A stretch of 64,000 nucleotides of DNA from JADJGC01 sp964617645 (GCA_964617645.1 CAZTYE010000008.1:1-64000), one strand, 5' to 3'. Numbered from the stretch's first letter, positions 1 to 9,645 are shown. Notes: generated from the sequence alone by a model not told the origin. Program-made: numbers and translations.

Positions 1-663
1 GCCGTCGCGAGTGAACTCTACTCTCGTACTGGCCATCGTCGTGCCGTCCTGGCTTCGCAGCGGGATCTTGCGATCCAAGACCGGTCGACTGCGAAAGTCG
101 ATTACTAAGAGGCTGTCCTCAAAACTATGAGGTATGTATGCGATGTTACGGCGCGGATCGATAGCGCCATTCTGCCATGCGTTACCTTCACTCATGTTTT
201 GATAAACGAGATCGAGATTGGGCATCTGAAGTATACTAACAGTTACCCTGGCAGACAGCAGGATGAATTGTTCGTCCCCCGAGATCGACAGCTGACGTCC
301 GGAGTGGCCGTAAGCTATGGCGATGGTGTCACCCCGCGGCCAGTTCGTGATCCACGTTGCATCCTGACCGTTGGATGCCATGGTATAGAAGGCCAGCGAA
401 CCGTCGCGCGAGAAACGAAGGTCGTAGAACGGCAGCGATGTAGAGTATCGCCATTCGCCCACCAATTCCCCTGTCTTGGTGCTGTACTTCAGCGCCTTAG
501 TGTCGAAGGGCACACCCGTCCAACTATAGACGAGGTGGTACTCCTTCTCTCCATCCGGCTCCGGATCCGGACACACCGGACATTCATCATCCCCGCAGCC
601 GGGCAGCCAAACGGCCGCCGCGAGTGCGACGACGGAAACGAGCAGATAGATGTACTTCTTCAC
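1..663 (-). CDS. secreted lipoprotein, beta-propeller-like, 3' end outside window
   Basis: The frame is open from a GTG at 663 down to the window edge (221 codons, no stop), so only the N-terminal part is present. Residues 1-22 form a lipoprotein signal (KK start, hydrophobic core, LPGC with Cys23), followed by a Cys/Pro-rich linker (GDDECPVCPDPEP). The rest carries strand-rich repeats such as LRFSRDGSLAFYT and VEFTRDG, resembling YVTN/WD40-like propellers. The start is fixed by GGAGG 7 nt upstream. It is a paralogue of the gene at 10973-12049: same start codon, signal, Cys-rich linker and leader. Function unknown; probably anchored in the cell envelope. Confidence 0.8.
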   Translation of the reverse strand, partial: MKKYIYLLVSVVALAAAVWLPGCGDDECPVCPDPEPDGEKEYHLVYSWTGVPFDTKALKYSTKTGELVGEWRYSTSLPFYDLRFSRDGSLAFYTMASNGQDATWITNWPRGDTIAIAYGHSGRQLSISGDEQFILLSARVTVSILQMPNLDLVYQNMSEGNAWQNGAIDPRRNIAYIPHSFEDSLLVIDFRSRPVLDRKIPLRSQDGTTMASTRVEFTRDG

Positions 664-840
664 ATGCTTACCTCCTGTAAGTTAGATTCGCTGTCGAAAC
701 CGCCGGGGTTCTGAAATACAAGCGCTACAACTGTTGTTTCCCGAAACACCGATGATCTTTCCTCCCCAATCATCGACTTTGGGGTTAAATGCCGTGCTTG
801 ATACTAATGACGAATGCCCCCAAACGTTTGTCAAGTCGAA
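664..840 (-). promoter_or_regulatory. 5' leader, copy 1 of a duplicated structured element
   Basis: Read on the minus strand, this segment matches the leader at 10804-10972 block by block. A hairpin at 750-775 has arms CGATGATT/GATCATCG around the loop GGGGAGGAAA. A CCCC run just upstream (GGGG at 781-784 on the plus strand) could pair with the GGGG of the loop as a pseudoknot. A second small hairpin with diverged sequence follows, then CTTACAGGAGGTAAG (667-681), where the ribosome binding site lies in the loop of a 5-bp hairpin. The rest of the gap up to 1057 shows nothing else I recognise. Confidence 0.6.
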
Positions 841-1057
841 ATTCGATGAAAGCTTCTATGATTAGTTTGAAGTCCCAAATTGTTGAAGGTTTTGTGCATT
901 TTTCGTGCCGCTCTACCGCGTCGAACCGAAAATCAAGGCCTGCTCACCAGCCCTTCTTCTGCTGTGCTAACCAGCGCAATTATCCCCTACCTAATCGACT
1001 CCGGATCGGATATGTTCTCCCTTTCGCGGCGCCGTCGCGGAGAAAGGACACGCCAGC

Positions 1058-1957
1058 TTGCCGTTCACCGGTGAATTATTCGCGCTAAGCACCGCTCTCT
1101 GCTGGGCGTTCGGCAGCATCCTTTTCGGATACGCGGGTCGCCGAGTCGGCGCTTTTGTCGTCAATTCGATTCGCATTCCAATCGCCGCCACCATCCTGTC
1201 TATCATTGCGCTCATCGCCCAAGGCGCAATCTGGCCGCCCAACGCAACCGGTACGCAATACGGCTGGCTGGCGCTTTCATCGATATTGGGATTGGTGATC
1301 GGCGACCTCTGCTACTTCAAGTCGCTGGTCATTCTTGGCCCGCGCATCGCGTCGCTACTTGCGGCCTCGACGCCGATCTTCGCGGTTGTCATCTCCTGGA
1401 TCGCGCTGGATCAATCGCTCAAGCCGGTGCATCTTCTCGGCATCGCGATCACCCTCGGCGGGTTGGCCTGGGTGACGCTCGAACGCAACTCGCGAACCTT
1501 TGGCGAACAGGCTGGAGGATCGAAGTCCTTCGGATATTTCCTCGCAGCGATCGGCTCCCTCTGTCAGGCCGTCGGATTGGTGACGGCCAAGATTGGGATG
1601 GCGGAAATCTGGTCGCCGCTTTCGGCGGCTGCCGTGCGTTTGCTTCTTGCGGCCATTGTCACTTGGATTCTTGCCGTCGCGCGGGGAAGATTGCGCAGCG
1701 TCGCAGCGGGAATCCGCGACCGTCGGGCGATGCTCGCGATGAGCGCTGCTGCGGTGATCGGGCCGGTTGCCGGCATCTGGATGTCGCTACTGTCGATCCA
1801 GCACACCCAAATCGGGATCGCTTCGACATTGATGTCCACCACGCCGCTCTGGGTGATCCCCCTGGTCATGATCATCCACCACGAACGCCCGAGCTGGCGC
1901 GCGATTGTCGGCACCGTCATCACTGTTGCCGGCGTTGCGCTCCTACTCGCAAGCTGA
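1058..1957 (+). CDS. DMT/EamA-family transporter
   Basis: A 299-residue integral inner-membrane protein with about ten hydrophobic segments arranged as two EamA-like halves (roughly 1-140 and 155-299). The family exports or exchanges small metabolites such as amino acids, nucleotides or drugs. The typical ending of each half is visible (AITLGGLAWVTLE near 140 and TVITVAGVALLLAS at the C-terminus). The start is TTG at 1058, with AGAAAGGA 9 nt upstream. Substrate cannot be predicted. The TPR gene begins about 90 nt after the stop. Confidence 0.85.
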   Translation: MPFTGELFALSTALCWAFGSILFGYAGRRVGAFVVNSIRIPIAATILSIIALIAQGAIWPPNATGTQYGWLALSSILGLVIGDLCYFKSLVILGPRIASLLAASTPIFAVVISWIALDQSLKPVHLLGIAITLGGLAWVTLERNSRTFGEQAGGSKSFGYFLAAIGSLCQAVGLVTAKIGMAEIWSPLSAAAVRLLLAAIVTWILAVARGRLRSVAAGIRDRRAMLAMSAAAVIGPVAGIWMSLLSIQHTQIGIASTLMSTTPLWVIPLVMIIHHERPSWRAIVGTVITVAGVALLLAS

Positions 1958-2048
1958 AGCGCGAAAATTATCGGCAACATCGATCCCTGACCAGCGTATA
2001 TTTTTCAATCAAAGTTTGCTCTACCATCCTGATCTTGAGAGGATTGAC

Positions 2049-3014
2049 ATGTTCGGATTTTCGGGCACCAACGCTTTGCTGCTGCTGGTTTCGGCAGCGA
2101 CTCTGCTTCCACTTGCGGCGTTAGTCGCAGCGCCATCGGCCGCCGAGTTGCTCGCGCAGGCCGACCAGAAATTCGCCGCCCGCGACTGGCCGGCCGCGAT
2201 CGAACTCTACAAACAAGCGCTTGCCGGTTCGGAAAACGAAGGTGATGCCTCGGTTCGGATCGAGGCGCTCGCCCAACTCAGCCGCTGCCACCTTACTCAG
2301 AGTCTATTCGATCCAGCGCGCGAGTGGCTCGGCAAGGCAACTGCAGCCGCTACCGACAAATACCCACTCGGCTGGTCGCGTTATCTCGGGGTCAAGGGAC
2401 GGTTCGAATGGCGCGAAGGCCGAAACGACGAAGCCAAGAGAATCTTCGCGCAAATGTACGATTATTGTCGCGCCAAAAATCTCCCAGAGCGCGCCATCGA
2501 TGCCTGCCGCATGATGGGAATCGTCGGCTCACCGGATGAACAAATCGAGTGGAGCCTGAAAGGTATCAAGGAAGCCGAAGTCGCGAAGCTCGAATCCGAA
2601 TTGCCCTCACTATGGAACAATCTCGGCGCCACCTATGGCGAACTGAAAAGGTACCCCGAAGCCTTAGAGGCGTTGCGCAAGGCGCGCGAATATCACTGGC
2701 GTTTCTCCGGCGAAATTGGCAAGCTCTACGCCGACTATCAAGTTGGTTGGGCGTTGCGGATGAACGGGCAATTCGACGACGCGCTCACCTGGCTGCGGCC
2801 GTCGCTGGCGTGGGCCGAACGTCTCGGCAATGACGATGTGCAGGCGCAGGCGTGTCAGGACATCGGCGAAATCGCTGTAGCGCAAAACAACCGGTCGGAA
2901 GCTGCCAAGTACCTCAAGCGCTCGCTCGATCATTTCATCAAGGCGGGGTACAAAGATCACAGTCCGGAGAAAATCGCGGAAGTGGAGAAGCGGATCGCGG
3001 AACTTGACAAGTAG
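2049..3014 (+). CDS. exported TPR-repeat protein
   Basis: A 321-residue protein. I chose the ATG at 2049, after GAGAGG, instead of an upstream in-frame start inside the previous gene, because it gives a clean signal peptide (residues 1-34: long hydrophobic stretch, then Ala-rich region). The mature part is alpha-helical with TPR-like repeats (AADQKFAARDWPAAIELYKQAL, LSRCHLTQSLFDPAREWLGKA, LGATYGELKRYPEALEALRKA). Such proteins scaffold protein-protein contacts in the periplasm or envelope. No enzyme domain is visible. Confidence 0.75.
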   Translation: MFGFSGTNALLLLVSAATLLPLAALVAAPSAAELLAQADQKFAARDWPAAIELYKQALAGSENEGDASVRIEALAQLSRCHLTQSLFDPAREWLGKATAAATDKYPLGWSRYLGVKGRFEWREGRNDEAKRIFAQMYDYCRAKNLPERAIDACRMMGIVGSPDEQIEWSLKGIKEAEVAKLESELPSLWNNLGATYGELKRYPEALEALRKAREYHWRFSGEIGKLYADYQVGWALRMNGQFDDALTWLRPSLAWAERLGNDDVQAQACQDIGEIAVAQNNRSEAAKYLKRSLDHFIKAGYKDHSPEKIAEVEKRIAELDK

Positions 3015-3038
3015 GCGCAAGACCGTGTATCGCGGAAC

Positions 3039-4019
3039 CTATTCCAGTTTATAGCTGATCGTCCAAATCAAGTTGGCGAAGTCCGCGGGTAGTTCGCTGC
3101 GCAGCGAAGGTTCCTGAAACAGCTCGATCGCTACCTGCCCGAACTTTCCACTGCCCCTACCGGATGACTCGTAAAAGTCATATTCGAAGATCTGCCTTCC
3201 CGGATCAAGTGAGATGTCATCGCCCATCCAGTCGCGATTGATCGCACTGCCATTGGTATAGTGCGCGTAAGCATCGGTGATCGGGTCATTGCTGAAGCGA
3301 GGGCGGGTATAGGCTGTCACGCGCAGCAGTTCACCCGGAAAGAACTCGACCGCTTGCGCCACCGGTCGGTAGTTGATCGGCAGTCCTGGCCGCGAGACAA
3401 TTCGCTTGTCACTTCGCTCCAGCGACTTCAGGACGATCGAATCCACTACCGGGAACGATTGCGCCGTGTAGCCGAATCCGTGTCGCTGCCGGCCAATCGC
3501 GTATAGTCGCCAGCCGCGGTAAGTCGCTTGGTTGTTATCCAACTTGGCCATCAACGCGTAGTGGTTCTCTTTGTATTTGACGTTTTTGACCGTCACCACC
3601 GAGTCAGCGCGGTTCACGATATGATATCGACAAACGATGGTGTCGAGAAGCTGCGCGATTTTGACAATCGCCCGAGCGCCGGTATCCAAGCGAATCTCTC
3701 CGCACGGGTCATCTTCGTTAAACTCGTCCGGCGCGCACGAATCGACGACCATGACCGTGCAGCCCGCGGCAATCACTTCTACCCAGTAATCGAGCGGGTC
3801 GATGGCATTCGTGGCGAAACGTTTGCCGTATTGGTCGGCGCGACTGACCGTGTCAATCCAGATTCCCGGATAAGCCGTCTTCGCCTGCGGATCATTGCGC
3901 AGAAAGTCGCGAATATAATAGTCCGCCGTTAATTGCTCGTCAGTGACCCGGTCACCGCATGAACCAAGTACGGCGATGGCGAAGGGAACGAGGACGAAGG
4001 CAAGTAAAATTCGAAACAT
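3039..4019 (-). CDS. lipoprotein of unknown function
   Basis: A 326-residue protein starting at the ATG at 4019, preceded on its strand by GGGAGG. Residues 1-20 form a lipoprotein signal with lipobox LGSC (Cys21). The mature chain has few recognisable motifs; it is rich in Tyr, Asp and Arg and looks like a beta-rich envelope protein (repeated VTAYTRPRF and IFEYDFYESSG-like segments). I do not recognise the family. It is convergent with the TPR gene and lies 61 nt downstream of uvrB on the same strand, so the two may be co-transcribed. Confidence 0.65.
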   Translation of the reverse strand: MFRILLAFVLVPFAIAVLGSCGDRVTDEQLTADYYIRDFLRNDPQAKTAYPGIWIDTVSRADQYGKRFATNAIDPLDYWVEVIAAGCTVMVVDSCAPDEFNEDDPCGEIRLDTGARAIVKIAQLLDTIVCRYHIVNRADSVVTVKNVKYKENHYALMAKLDNNQATYRGWRLYAIGRQRHGFGYTAQSFPVVDSIVLKSLERSDKRIVSRPGLPINYRPVAQAVEFFPGELLRVTAYTRPRFSNDPITDAYAHYTNGSAINRDWMGDDISLDPGRQIFEYDFYESSGRGSGKFGQVAIELFQEPSLRSELPADFANLIWTISYKLE

Positions 4020-4079
4020 ACCTGAATACACCTCCCACTCATCGATCAAGACGCCGCACTCGCCCCAGCGTGCAATCGT

Positions 4080-6080
4080 TTACCGTCGACCACGGCTTTT
4101 CTTTGAGCCATCGCGCAGGGCTTTCATTTGATCGCGCAGCATGGCCGCTTTCTCAAACTCCAGATCCTCGGCGGCGCGTTCCATCTGCTGCGACAGAAAC
4201 GCAAGTTTGTCCTGCATCGGCAGCACATCCCAGTATTCGGGAAGCGGTGCCTCTTCTTCCTCGGGCGCTTTCGTGTCGGCAAACCGTGTTGCCGCCAAAA
4301 TCTCCTCGCGCGTCTTATGGACCGATGCGGGAACGATACCATGCCGTTCGTTGTAATCCAACTGGATTCGCCGGCGGCGGTTGGTTTCGGAAATCATGCG
4401 CTTCATCGAATCGGTAATCGTGTCCGCGTACATGATCACTTCGCCGCTGACATGCCGTGCCGCGCGACCGGCGGTTTGCATCAGGGATGTCTCCGAGCGC
4501 AAGAATCCCTCCTTGTCGGCGTCGAGCACCGCGACCAAAGAGACTTCGGGGAGGTCGAGTCCTTCGCGCAGCAAGTTGATGCCGACGAGAACATCGAACT
4601 CCGCCAAGCGAAGATCACGGAGGATTTCGGTGCGCTCAATGGCGTCGACCTCCGAATGCAGGTAGCGGACACGAACATTGAGCCGTGCCAGATAGTCAGC
4701 CAAGTCCTCGGCCATCCGCTTGGTGAGTGTGGTGACCAAGACGCGCTCCGCCCTTTCGACGCGCTTGCGGATTTCACCTATTAGATCGTCGATTTGCCCT
4801 TTGACGGGTTTGATCGTAATCGTCGGGTCGACCAGACCGGTCGGGCGAATCAACTGCTCGACGACAACGCCGCCGGAGTTCTCCAGTTCGAGATCAGCCG
4901 GTGTCGCCGAAACGTAAATCGTCTGCGGGATCAGCATGCAGAATTCGTCGTAGGTCAACGGTCGATTGTCCAGCGCCGACGGGAGACGAAAACCGTGCCC
5001 GACCAATACCTCTTTGCGCGAGCGATCTCCCGCGTACATGGCCTTGATTTGTGGAATAGTCTGATGCGATTCGTCGATAATGAGCAGAAAGTCCGAGGGA
5101 AAGAAATCGATCAGCGTATACGGCCGCTCACCCGGAGCGCGGTTGGAAAAATAGCGCGAGTAATTCTCGATGCCGGAGCAGTAGCCAATCTCGCGCAACA
5201 TCTCAAGATCATAAAGCGTTCGGGATTCAAGACGTTGTGCCTCCAACAATTTGCCCTCATTGCGCAGGAGGATCAATCGGTCTTTGAGTTCGGCTTCGAT
5301 TCCAACGACCGCGCGTTTGACCGTCTCGCCGGAACTGACGAAATGTCGCGCCGGGTAAATCGCAATGGCTTCGATTTCACTTTTCACTTCGCCGGAGACC
5401 GGGTCGAAAGCGCGAATCCGCTCGATACGATCCCCCCACATCTCGAGGCGCACACCGTTGACTTCGTAAGCGGGAAAGATTTCGACCGTATCACCGCGCA
5501 CCCGAAAATGCCCGCGCGAAAAGTCAACGTCGTTGCGCGTGTACTGAATGCCGATCAATCGACCAAGGATTTCATTGCGATTCACCTCATCGCCGACACG
5601 GAGCATGACCAACAGATTCTTGTATTCCGAAGGCGAACCGATGCCGTAGATGCAGCTCACCGACGCGACGATAATCACATCCTGGCGCTCCAAGAGCGAA
5701 CTGGTTGCGCGCAAGCGCAGCCGGTCGATATTGTCGTTGATCGACGTATCTTTTTCGATATACGTATCCGTCGACGGTACGTACGCCTCTGGCTGATAGT
5801 AGTCGTAGTAGCTGATGAAGAACTCGACAGCATTGTCCGGGAAGAATCCCTTGAACTCGCCGTAAAGCTGCGCCGCCAGAGTCTTGTTGTGGGAGATCAC
5901 CAATGTCGGCTTGTTGATTTGTTCGATCACATTGGCGATTGTAAATGTCTTTCCCGATCCTGTGGCGCCAAGCAAAGTCTGATAGCGGTCACCGCTTCGA
6001 AGACCGCTCACCAATCGGTTGATTGCCTCCGGTTGGTCACCGCGTGGCGCGTACTTGGAAACGAGTTGAAAATTGGCCAT
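4080..6080 (-). CDS. uvrB: UvrABC excision nuclease subunit B
   Basis: UvrB verifies DNA damage delivered by UvrA and recruits UvrC in nucleotide excision repair in the cytoplasm. The start giving the usual MANFQLVSKYAPRGDQPEAI beginning is at 6080 (666 aa, normal length). Walker A GATGSGKT is at residues 38-45. The damage-probing beta-hairpin region (FFISYYDYYQPEAYVPSTD) and the helicase motifs LIIDESH, SATP and QTAGRAARH are present. The C-terminus carries the UVR motif (DLEFEKAAMLRDQMKAL) that binds UvrC. It is intact. A longer in-frame start at 6122 exists but would add 14 residues not typical of the family. Confidence 0.97.
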   Translation of the reverse strand: MANFQLVSKYAPRGDQPEAINRLVSGLRSGDRYQTLLGATGSGKTFTIANVIEQINKPTLVISHNKTLAAQLYGEFKGFFPDNAVEFFISYYDYYQPEAYVPSTDTYIEKDTSINDNIDRLRLRATSSLLERQDVIIVASVSCIYGIGSPSEYKNLLVMLRVGDEVNRNEILGRLIGIQYTRNDVDFSRGHFRVRGDTVEIFPAYEVNGVRLEMWGDRIERIRAFDPVSGEVKSEIEAIAIYPARHFVSSGETVKRAVVGIEAELKDRLILLRNEGKLLEAQRLESRTLYDLEMLREIGYCSGIENYSRYFSNRAPGERPYTLIDFFPSDFLLIIDESHQTIPQIKAMYAGDRSRKEVLVGHGFRLPSALDNRPLTYDEFCMLIPQTIYVSATPADLELENSGGVVVEQLIRPTGLVDPTITIKPVKGQIDDLIGEIRKRVERAERVLVTTLTKRMAEDLADYLARLNVRVRYLHSEVDAIERTEILRDLRLAEFDVLVGINLLREGLDLPEVSLVAVLDADKEGFLRSETSLMQTAGRAARHVSGEVIMYADTITDSMKRMISETNRRRRIQLDYNERHGIVPASVHKTREEILAATRFADTKAPEEEEAPLPEYWDVLPMQDKLAFLSQQMERAAEDLEFEKAAMLRDQMKALRDGSKKSRGRR

Positions 6081-6270
6081 CGCGCCGGAATGTAATCCAA
6101 TGGCTTCGTTCGTCAATAACATTACGCGGGGAGTCGCTGCGAGCGGCTTTCGAGTGCTGACGCGGCACGTCGCGGGAGATCATGAAATCAGCCTAAGTTT
6201 TTAGGAACTTTGAGCTTAAGCGAAACATATATCCACCGTGTTAACGACGATTTGGCAGATTGGATTATCC

Positions 6271-6298
6271 TTGACAATTGCCGACATGCGGCTATTTT
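6271..6298 (+). promoter_or_regulatory. sigma70-like promoter for rplU-bamA cluster
   Basis: TTGACA (6271-6276) and TATTTT (6293-6298) are separated by 16 nt, about 40 nt upstream of the rplU start. This is the strongest -35/-10 pair in the gap between uvrB and rplU. Prediction by eye only. Confidence 0.55.
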
Positions 6299-6339
6299 AA
6301 CTGGCTCGTTTTGAAAGGTTAAGGAGAGTTAGTAGACAC

Positions 6340-6654
6340 ATGTATGCAATTGTAGAAGCCGGTGGTTTGCAATATCGGATTGCCGAAGGCGATGTAATCC
6401 GCGTTCGTGCCCACGTCGCTGCCCCCGGTGAATCGTACACGTTAGACCGCGTCCTGATGGTCGGCGACGGCGACAACAGCCGTTTCGGCAAGCCGACAGT
6501 TGACGGAGCGCGCGTCGAAGCCAGTGTTGTTGCGCAAGGCCGCGACGCCAAGGTACTGGTGTTCAAGAAGAAACGCCGTACGAAGTATCGCCGGATGCGC
6601 GGTCATCGTCAGGATTTTACTGATCTGAAAATCGCCAGAATCGTTGTCTCGTAA
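6340..6654 (+). CDS. rplU: 50S ribosomal protein L21
   Basis: A 104-residue protein with the full L21 pattern (MYAIVEAGGLQYRIAEGDVI at the start; KVLVFKKKRRTKYRRMRGHRQ and FTDLKI near the end). It binds 23S rRNA in the large subunit. The start follows AAGGAG at 6321. In most bacteria rplU is followed by rpmA (L27); here bamA follows directly and no L27 gene is seen in the window. Confidence 0.97.
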   Translation: MYAIVEAGGLQYRIAEGDVIRVRAHVAAPGESYTLDRVLMVGDGDNSRFGKPTVDGARVEASVVAQGRDAKVLVFKKKRRTKYRRMRGHRQDFTDLKIARIVVS

Positions 6655-6667
6655 ACGACGGAATCGG

Positions 6668-9085
6668 ATGACCAAATTCTTGGCCGCGCTGGTGGTAGCG
6701 CTGCCGCTTCTGCTGACCTTCGGCGCCGCTTCGGTGTCGGCGCAGGTCTATGATGTCGGTACGGTGGTGGTGGAAGGGAATCAGGCGGTCGAGTCCGCGC
6801 TGATTACGTCGGTCTCCGGATTAACTCCGGGCAGCAAATTATCATCGACCTCCATTCAAGAAGCGATTCGCCGCATCTACGGCTTATCGCTTTTTTCGGA
6901 CGTGAAAATCGACGGCGAGTTCGCCGGCGGCAAAGTGAACATCCGCGTCACCGTCGCCGAATTCCCACGCGTCAAGACCGTCAGGTTCGAAGGGCATCGC
7001 TCGCTCAAAGAGAAGGACTTTAAGGCCAAGATCTCGGTTGCTGAAGGCCAGACCGTTAGCCCCAATCAAATCGCCACCAGCATCGACGCGATCCGCAAAC
7101 TTTATCGCGAAGATGGATTCTTCCTGGCGCGGATCGAAGTTGATCAGCAAGTGCAGGACAGCAACTCCGTATCGCTGACCTTCAAGATCGACGAGAATCA
7201 AAAAGTGCGGGTGCGCGAGATTGACTTCTTCGGCAATGAGCAATTTAGCGACGGCAAACTGCGGGGGCAAATGAAGACCAAACCCGGCGGGTTCCTGCGT
7301 TCCGGCACTCTGAAAAAGGACCAGTACGAACAAGATAAAGAGAAAGTGCTCGAATTCTACCGCCAGCGCGGTTACATCGATGCTGCGGTCGTCAGCGATT
7401 CTTTTGTCGTCGATCTCGACGGCAAGCGCATGGCGGTCCATATCACCGTCAATGAGGGCATCCGCTATCACTTCGGGCCGGTCACTTTCAAAGGGAACGA
7501 GTTGTTCTCCAGCGAAGCGCTCGCTCGACGACTAAAGTTCAAGACCGGTGATGTGTACAACTCGGACAAGTTCGAAGAGTCGGTTACCGAATTGTACGGC
7601 GCTTATCAGGAAGACGGCTATATCCACGTCCGCGTCATCGACAATATCCAGACGCTGGACTCGACCCTGAACATCGAGTTTGAAGTTTCCGAAGGTGTGC
7701 CGGCGCATATCAATAAGATCTTGATCGAAGGTAACACCAAGACCAAAGAGAAAGTAATTCGCCGCGAATTATTCTCACGGCCGGGGCAAATCTTCCAGCG
7801 CTCACTGTTGATGCGCTCACTACGCAATGTGATGTTGCTTAACTACTTCACCAATGTTGAACCGGACATTCGCAATCTGCCGAACGGCGATGTCGATATG
7901 GTGCTTAAAGTCGAAGAAAAACCGACCGGACAAATTCAAGCCGGCGCCGGCTATTCCGGACAAGACAAACTCGTCGGCACTCTGGGCCTTGGAATTCCGA
8001 ATTTCCGTGGCGAAGGGCAAAATGTAAATTTGGATTGGTCGTTCGGTTCGCGTCGCAGTTCGATCTCGCTGTCATTTACCGAACCGTGGATGCTCGATAC
8101 TCCCACTTTGTTTGGCCTCGACGTCTTCCGCGTCAATCGCCTCACGCGATTCACCTATGATCCCGATCCGGATGATGGCAGCTCGAGTCTCACCAACGAG
8201 GGCGAACTCACCGAAACCAGCCGCGGCGGCGGGATTCGTCTTGGTCGCCGTCTAACTTGGCCGGATGATTATTTCCGAGTCTCGCTCCGTTATTCACTGG
8301 AGGATTCGCGTATCAGCGAAGTCGAAAGCGCTTATCGCGCGCTCTATCCGAATGGCAATGATCCGCTCAACATCGTCGGTGCGGAAAATCGCTGGCGGCG
8401 CCAGTCGACCGGCGGCTTCACGATCACTCGCGACTCGCGCGACTTGTCGCAGTTTGCGACCTCGGGATCGCTACATCAGCTCACGACCGAAGCTTCGATC
8501 GGCGGTGACTGGGACTATCACAAGATGCTCTACGACGTCTCCTACTATAAGACGGTTTGGTGGAAATTCGTGCTGGCGGCAAAGATGCGCGTTGGCGTTG
8601 TGTCCAGCCCGCGCGGTGATGCCGGAATTCCGCCACTGGAAAAATTCGCGCCCGGCGGCACCAACAACGTCGACGGCACGATCCGTGGGTACGACGATCA
8701 GAGCGTTCTGGTGCCGATCACGGTCTCCAATCGCCGCTTCGATGTCCCGGATACCGACGTTCCTTCGAACTATGATTTGGGCCTGCGCAGCGGGTTTGGT
8801 CGTGGTCGGGCGGAATTGATATACAATCTTGAACTGCAGGTTCCGATCGTCCCGCAGCAGATCTATGCACTGGCATTTGCCGATGCGGGCAACGCGTTCG
8901 CGAGCACTCGCGGAATTAAGTTCTTCGACTTGAGTCGCGATAACGGATTGAAAAAATCGGTGGGCTTCGGTGTCCGACTGGCGATTCCCGGCATCGGAAC
9001 TATTGGTTTTGACTTCGGATACGGCTATAATAACCCCGAAGGCGCCGGTTGGAAACCGCACTTCCAGGTCGGGACGACATTCTAA
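6668..9085 (+). CDS. bamA: outer membrane protein assembly factor BamA
   Basis: BamA inserts beta-barrel proteins into the outer membrane. I place the start at the ATG at 6668, which gives a signal peptide MTKFLAALVVALPLLLTFG ending SVSAQ; a TTG at 6644 overlapping rplU is the alternative. About five POTRA repeats span residues 26-385 (for example VKTVRFEGHRSLKEKDFKAK and INKILIEGNTKTKEKVI), followed by the 16-strand barrel. The conserved loop-6 motif is IRGY near residue 670, and the chain ends in Phe as expected of a beta-signal. It is 805 aa long. Order bamA-skp-lpxD is classic. Confidence 0.96.
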   Translation: MTKFLAALVVALPLLLTFGAASVSAQVYDVGTVVVEGNQAVESALITSVSGLTPGSKLSSTSIQEAIRRIYGLSLFSDVKIDGEFAGGKVNIRVTVAEFPRVKTVRFEGHRSLKEKDFKAKISVAEGQTVSPNQIATSIDAIRKLYREDGFFLARIEVDQQVQDSNSVSLTFKIDENQKVRVREIDFFGNEQFSDGKLRGQMKTKPGGFLRSGTLKKDQYEQDKEKVLEFYRQRGYIDAAVVSDSFVVDLDGKRMAVHITVNEGIRYHFGPVTFKGNELFSSEALARRLKFKTGDVYNSDKFEESVTELYGAYQEDGYIHVRVIDNIQTLDSTLNIEFEVSEGVPAHINKILIEGNTKTKEKVIRRELFSRPGQIFQRSLLMRSLRNVMLLNYFTNVEPDIRNLPNGDVDMVLKVEEKPTGQIQAGAGYSGQDKLVGTLGLGIPNFRGEGQNVNLDWSFGSRRSSISLSFTEPWMLDTPTLFGLDVFRVNRLTRFTYDPDPDDGSSSLTNEGELTETSRGGGIRLGRRLTWPDDYFRVSLRYSLEDSRISEVESAYRALYPNGNDPLNIVGAENRWRRQSTGGFTITRDSRDLSQFATSGSLHQLTTEASIGGDWDYHKMLYDVSYYKTVWWKFVLAAKMRVGVVSSPRGDAGIPPLEKFAPGGTNNVDGTIRGYDDQSVLVPITVSNRRFDVPDTDVPSNYDLGLRSGFGRGRAELIYNLELQVPIVPQQIYALAFADAGNAFASTRGIKFFDLSRDNGLKKSVGFGVRLAIPGIGTIGFDFGYGYNNPEGAGWKPHFQVGTTF

Positions 9086-9114
9086 TTCCTGATAAAGAAT
9101 TTTCGGAGGAAAAG

Positions 9115-9645
9115 ATGAATTTTCGCAGCGTGATTTTGGGCAGTTTGACTTTGTTGATGATGTACAGCTTCGGCGGAACCGTGATGGCGCAAGACAAGAT
9201 CGTGTTTATCGATTCCTATCGCATTCGCGCCGAGTACAAAGAATTTCTCGATGCCCAGGCGCAGTTTAACAAGGAAGTCGAAGCCTGGAATGCGGAGGTT
9301 GAAGCCGGACAGCGGATGATTGACTCCCTCGAGTCTCTGTTGGCCAAACAGGCGCTGATTCTCTCGGACGCCAAGCGGAAAGAGCGCGAGACCGAGATCG
9401 AAACCAAGAAGGCCGTTTGGCAGAAAACCGCCAACGAGATTTTTGGTCCCGAGGGACGCGCCGAGAAGCGAAATCAGGAACTGACCAAGCCGCTCTTTGA
9501 AAAGATCAACACGGTTCTGGAAAAGATCGCCCTGCAGGAGGGTTATGCCATGATCCTTGATTCGATCAGCGGCAATCTGGCGTACGCGCGCAAAGAGCTG
9601 GACATTACCTCCCGCGTTCTGGAAGAACTCGAAAAGACCCAGTAG
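9115..9645 (+). CDS. skp: periplasmic chaperone, Skp/OmpH family
   Basis: A 176-residue protein with a signal peptide (MNFRSVILGSLTLLMMYSFG, cleavage near VMAQ) and a long charged coiled coil (residues about 45-130), the two features of Skp, which carries unfolded outer-membrane proteins across the periplasm. The start is the ATG at 9115 after CGGAGGA; an upstream in-frame start lies inside bamA and lacks a signal. Sits between bamA and lpxD. Confidence 0.9.
   Translation: MNFRSVILGSLTLLMMYSFGGTVMAQDKIVFIDSYRIRAEYKEFLDAQAQFNKEVEAWNAEVEAGQRMIDSLESLLAKQALILSDAKRKERETEIETKKAVWQKTANEIFGPEGRAEKRNQELTKPLFEKINTVLEKIALQEGYAMILDSISGNLAYARKELDITSRVLEELEKTQ

Noticed and set aside
127..714. 195-aa plus-strand frame
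   Set aside because: It is the complement of the GTG-started lipoprotein gene 1-663, which has a signal peptide, lipobox, RBS and a paralogue.
4794..6095. 433-aa plus-strand frame
   Set aside because: Lies wholly opposite uvrB, whose motifs are intact; no family pattern or RBS.
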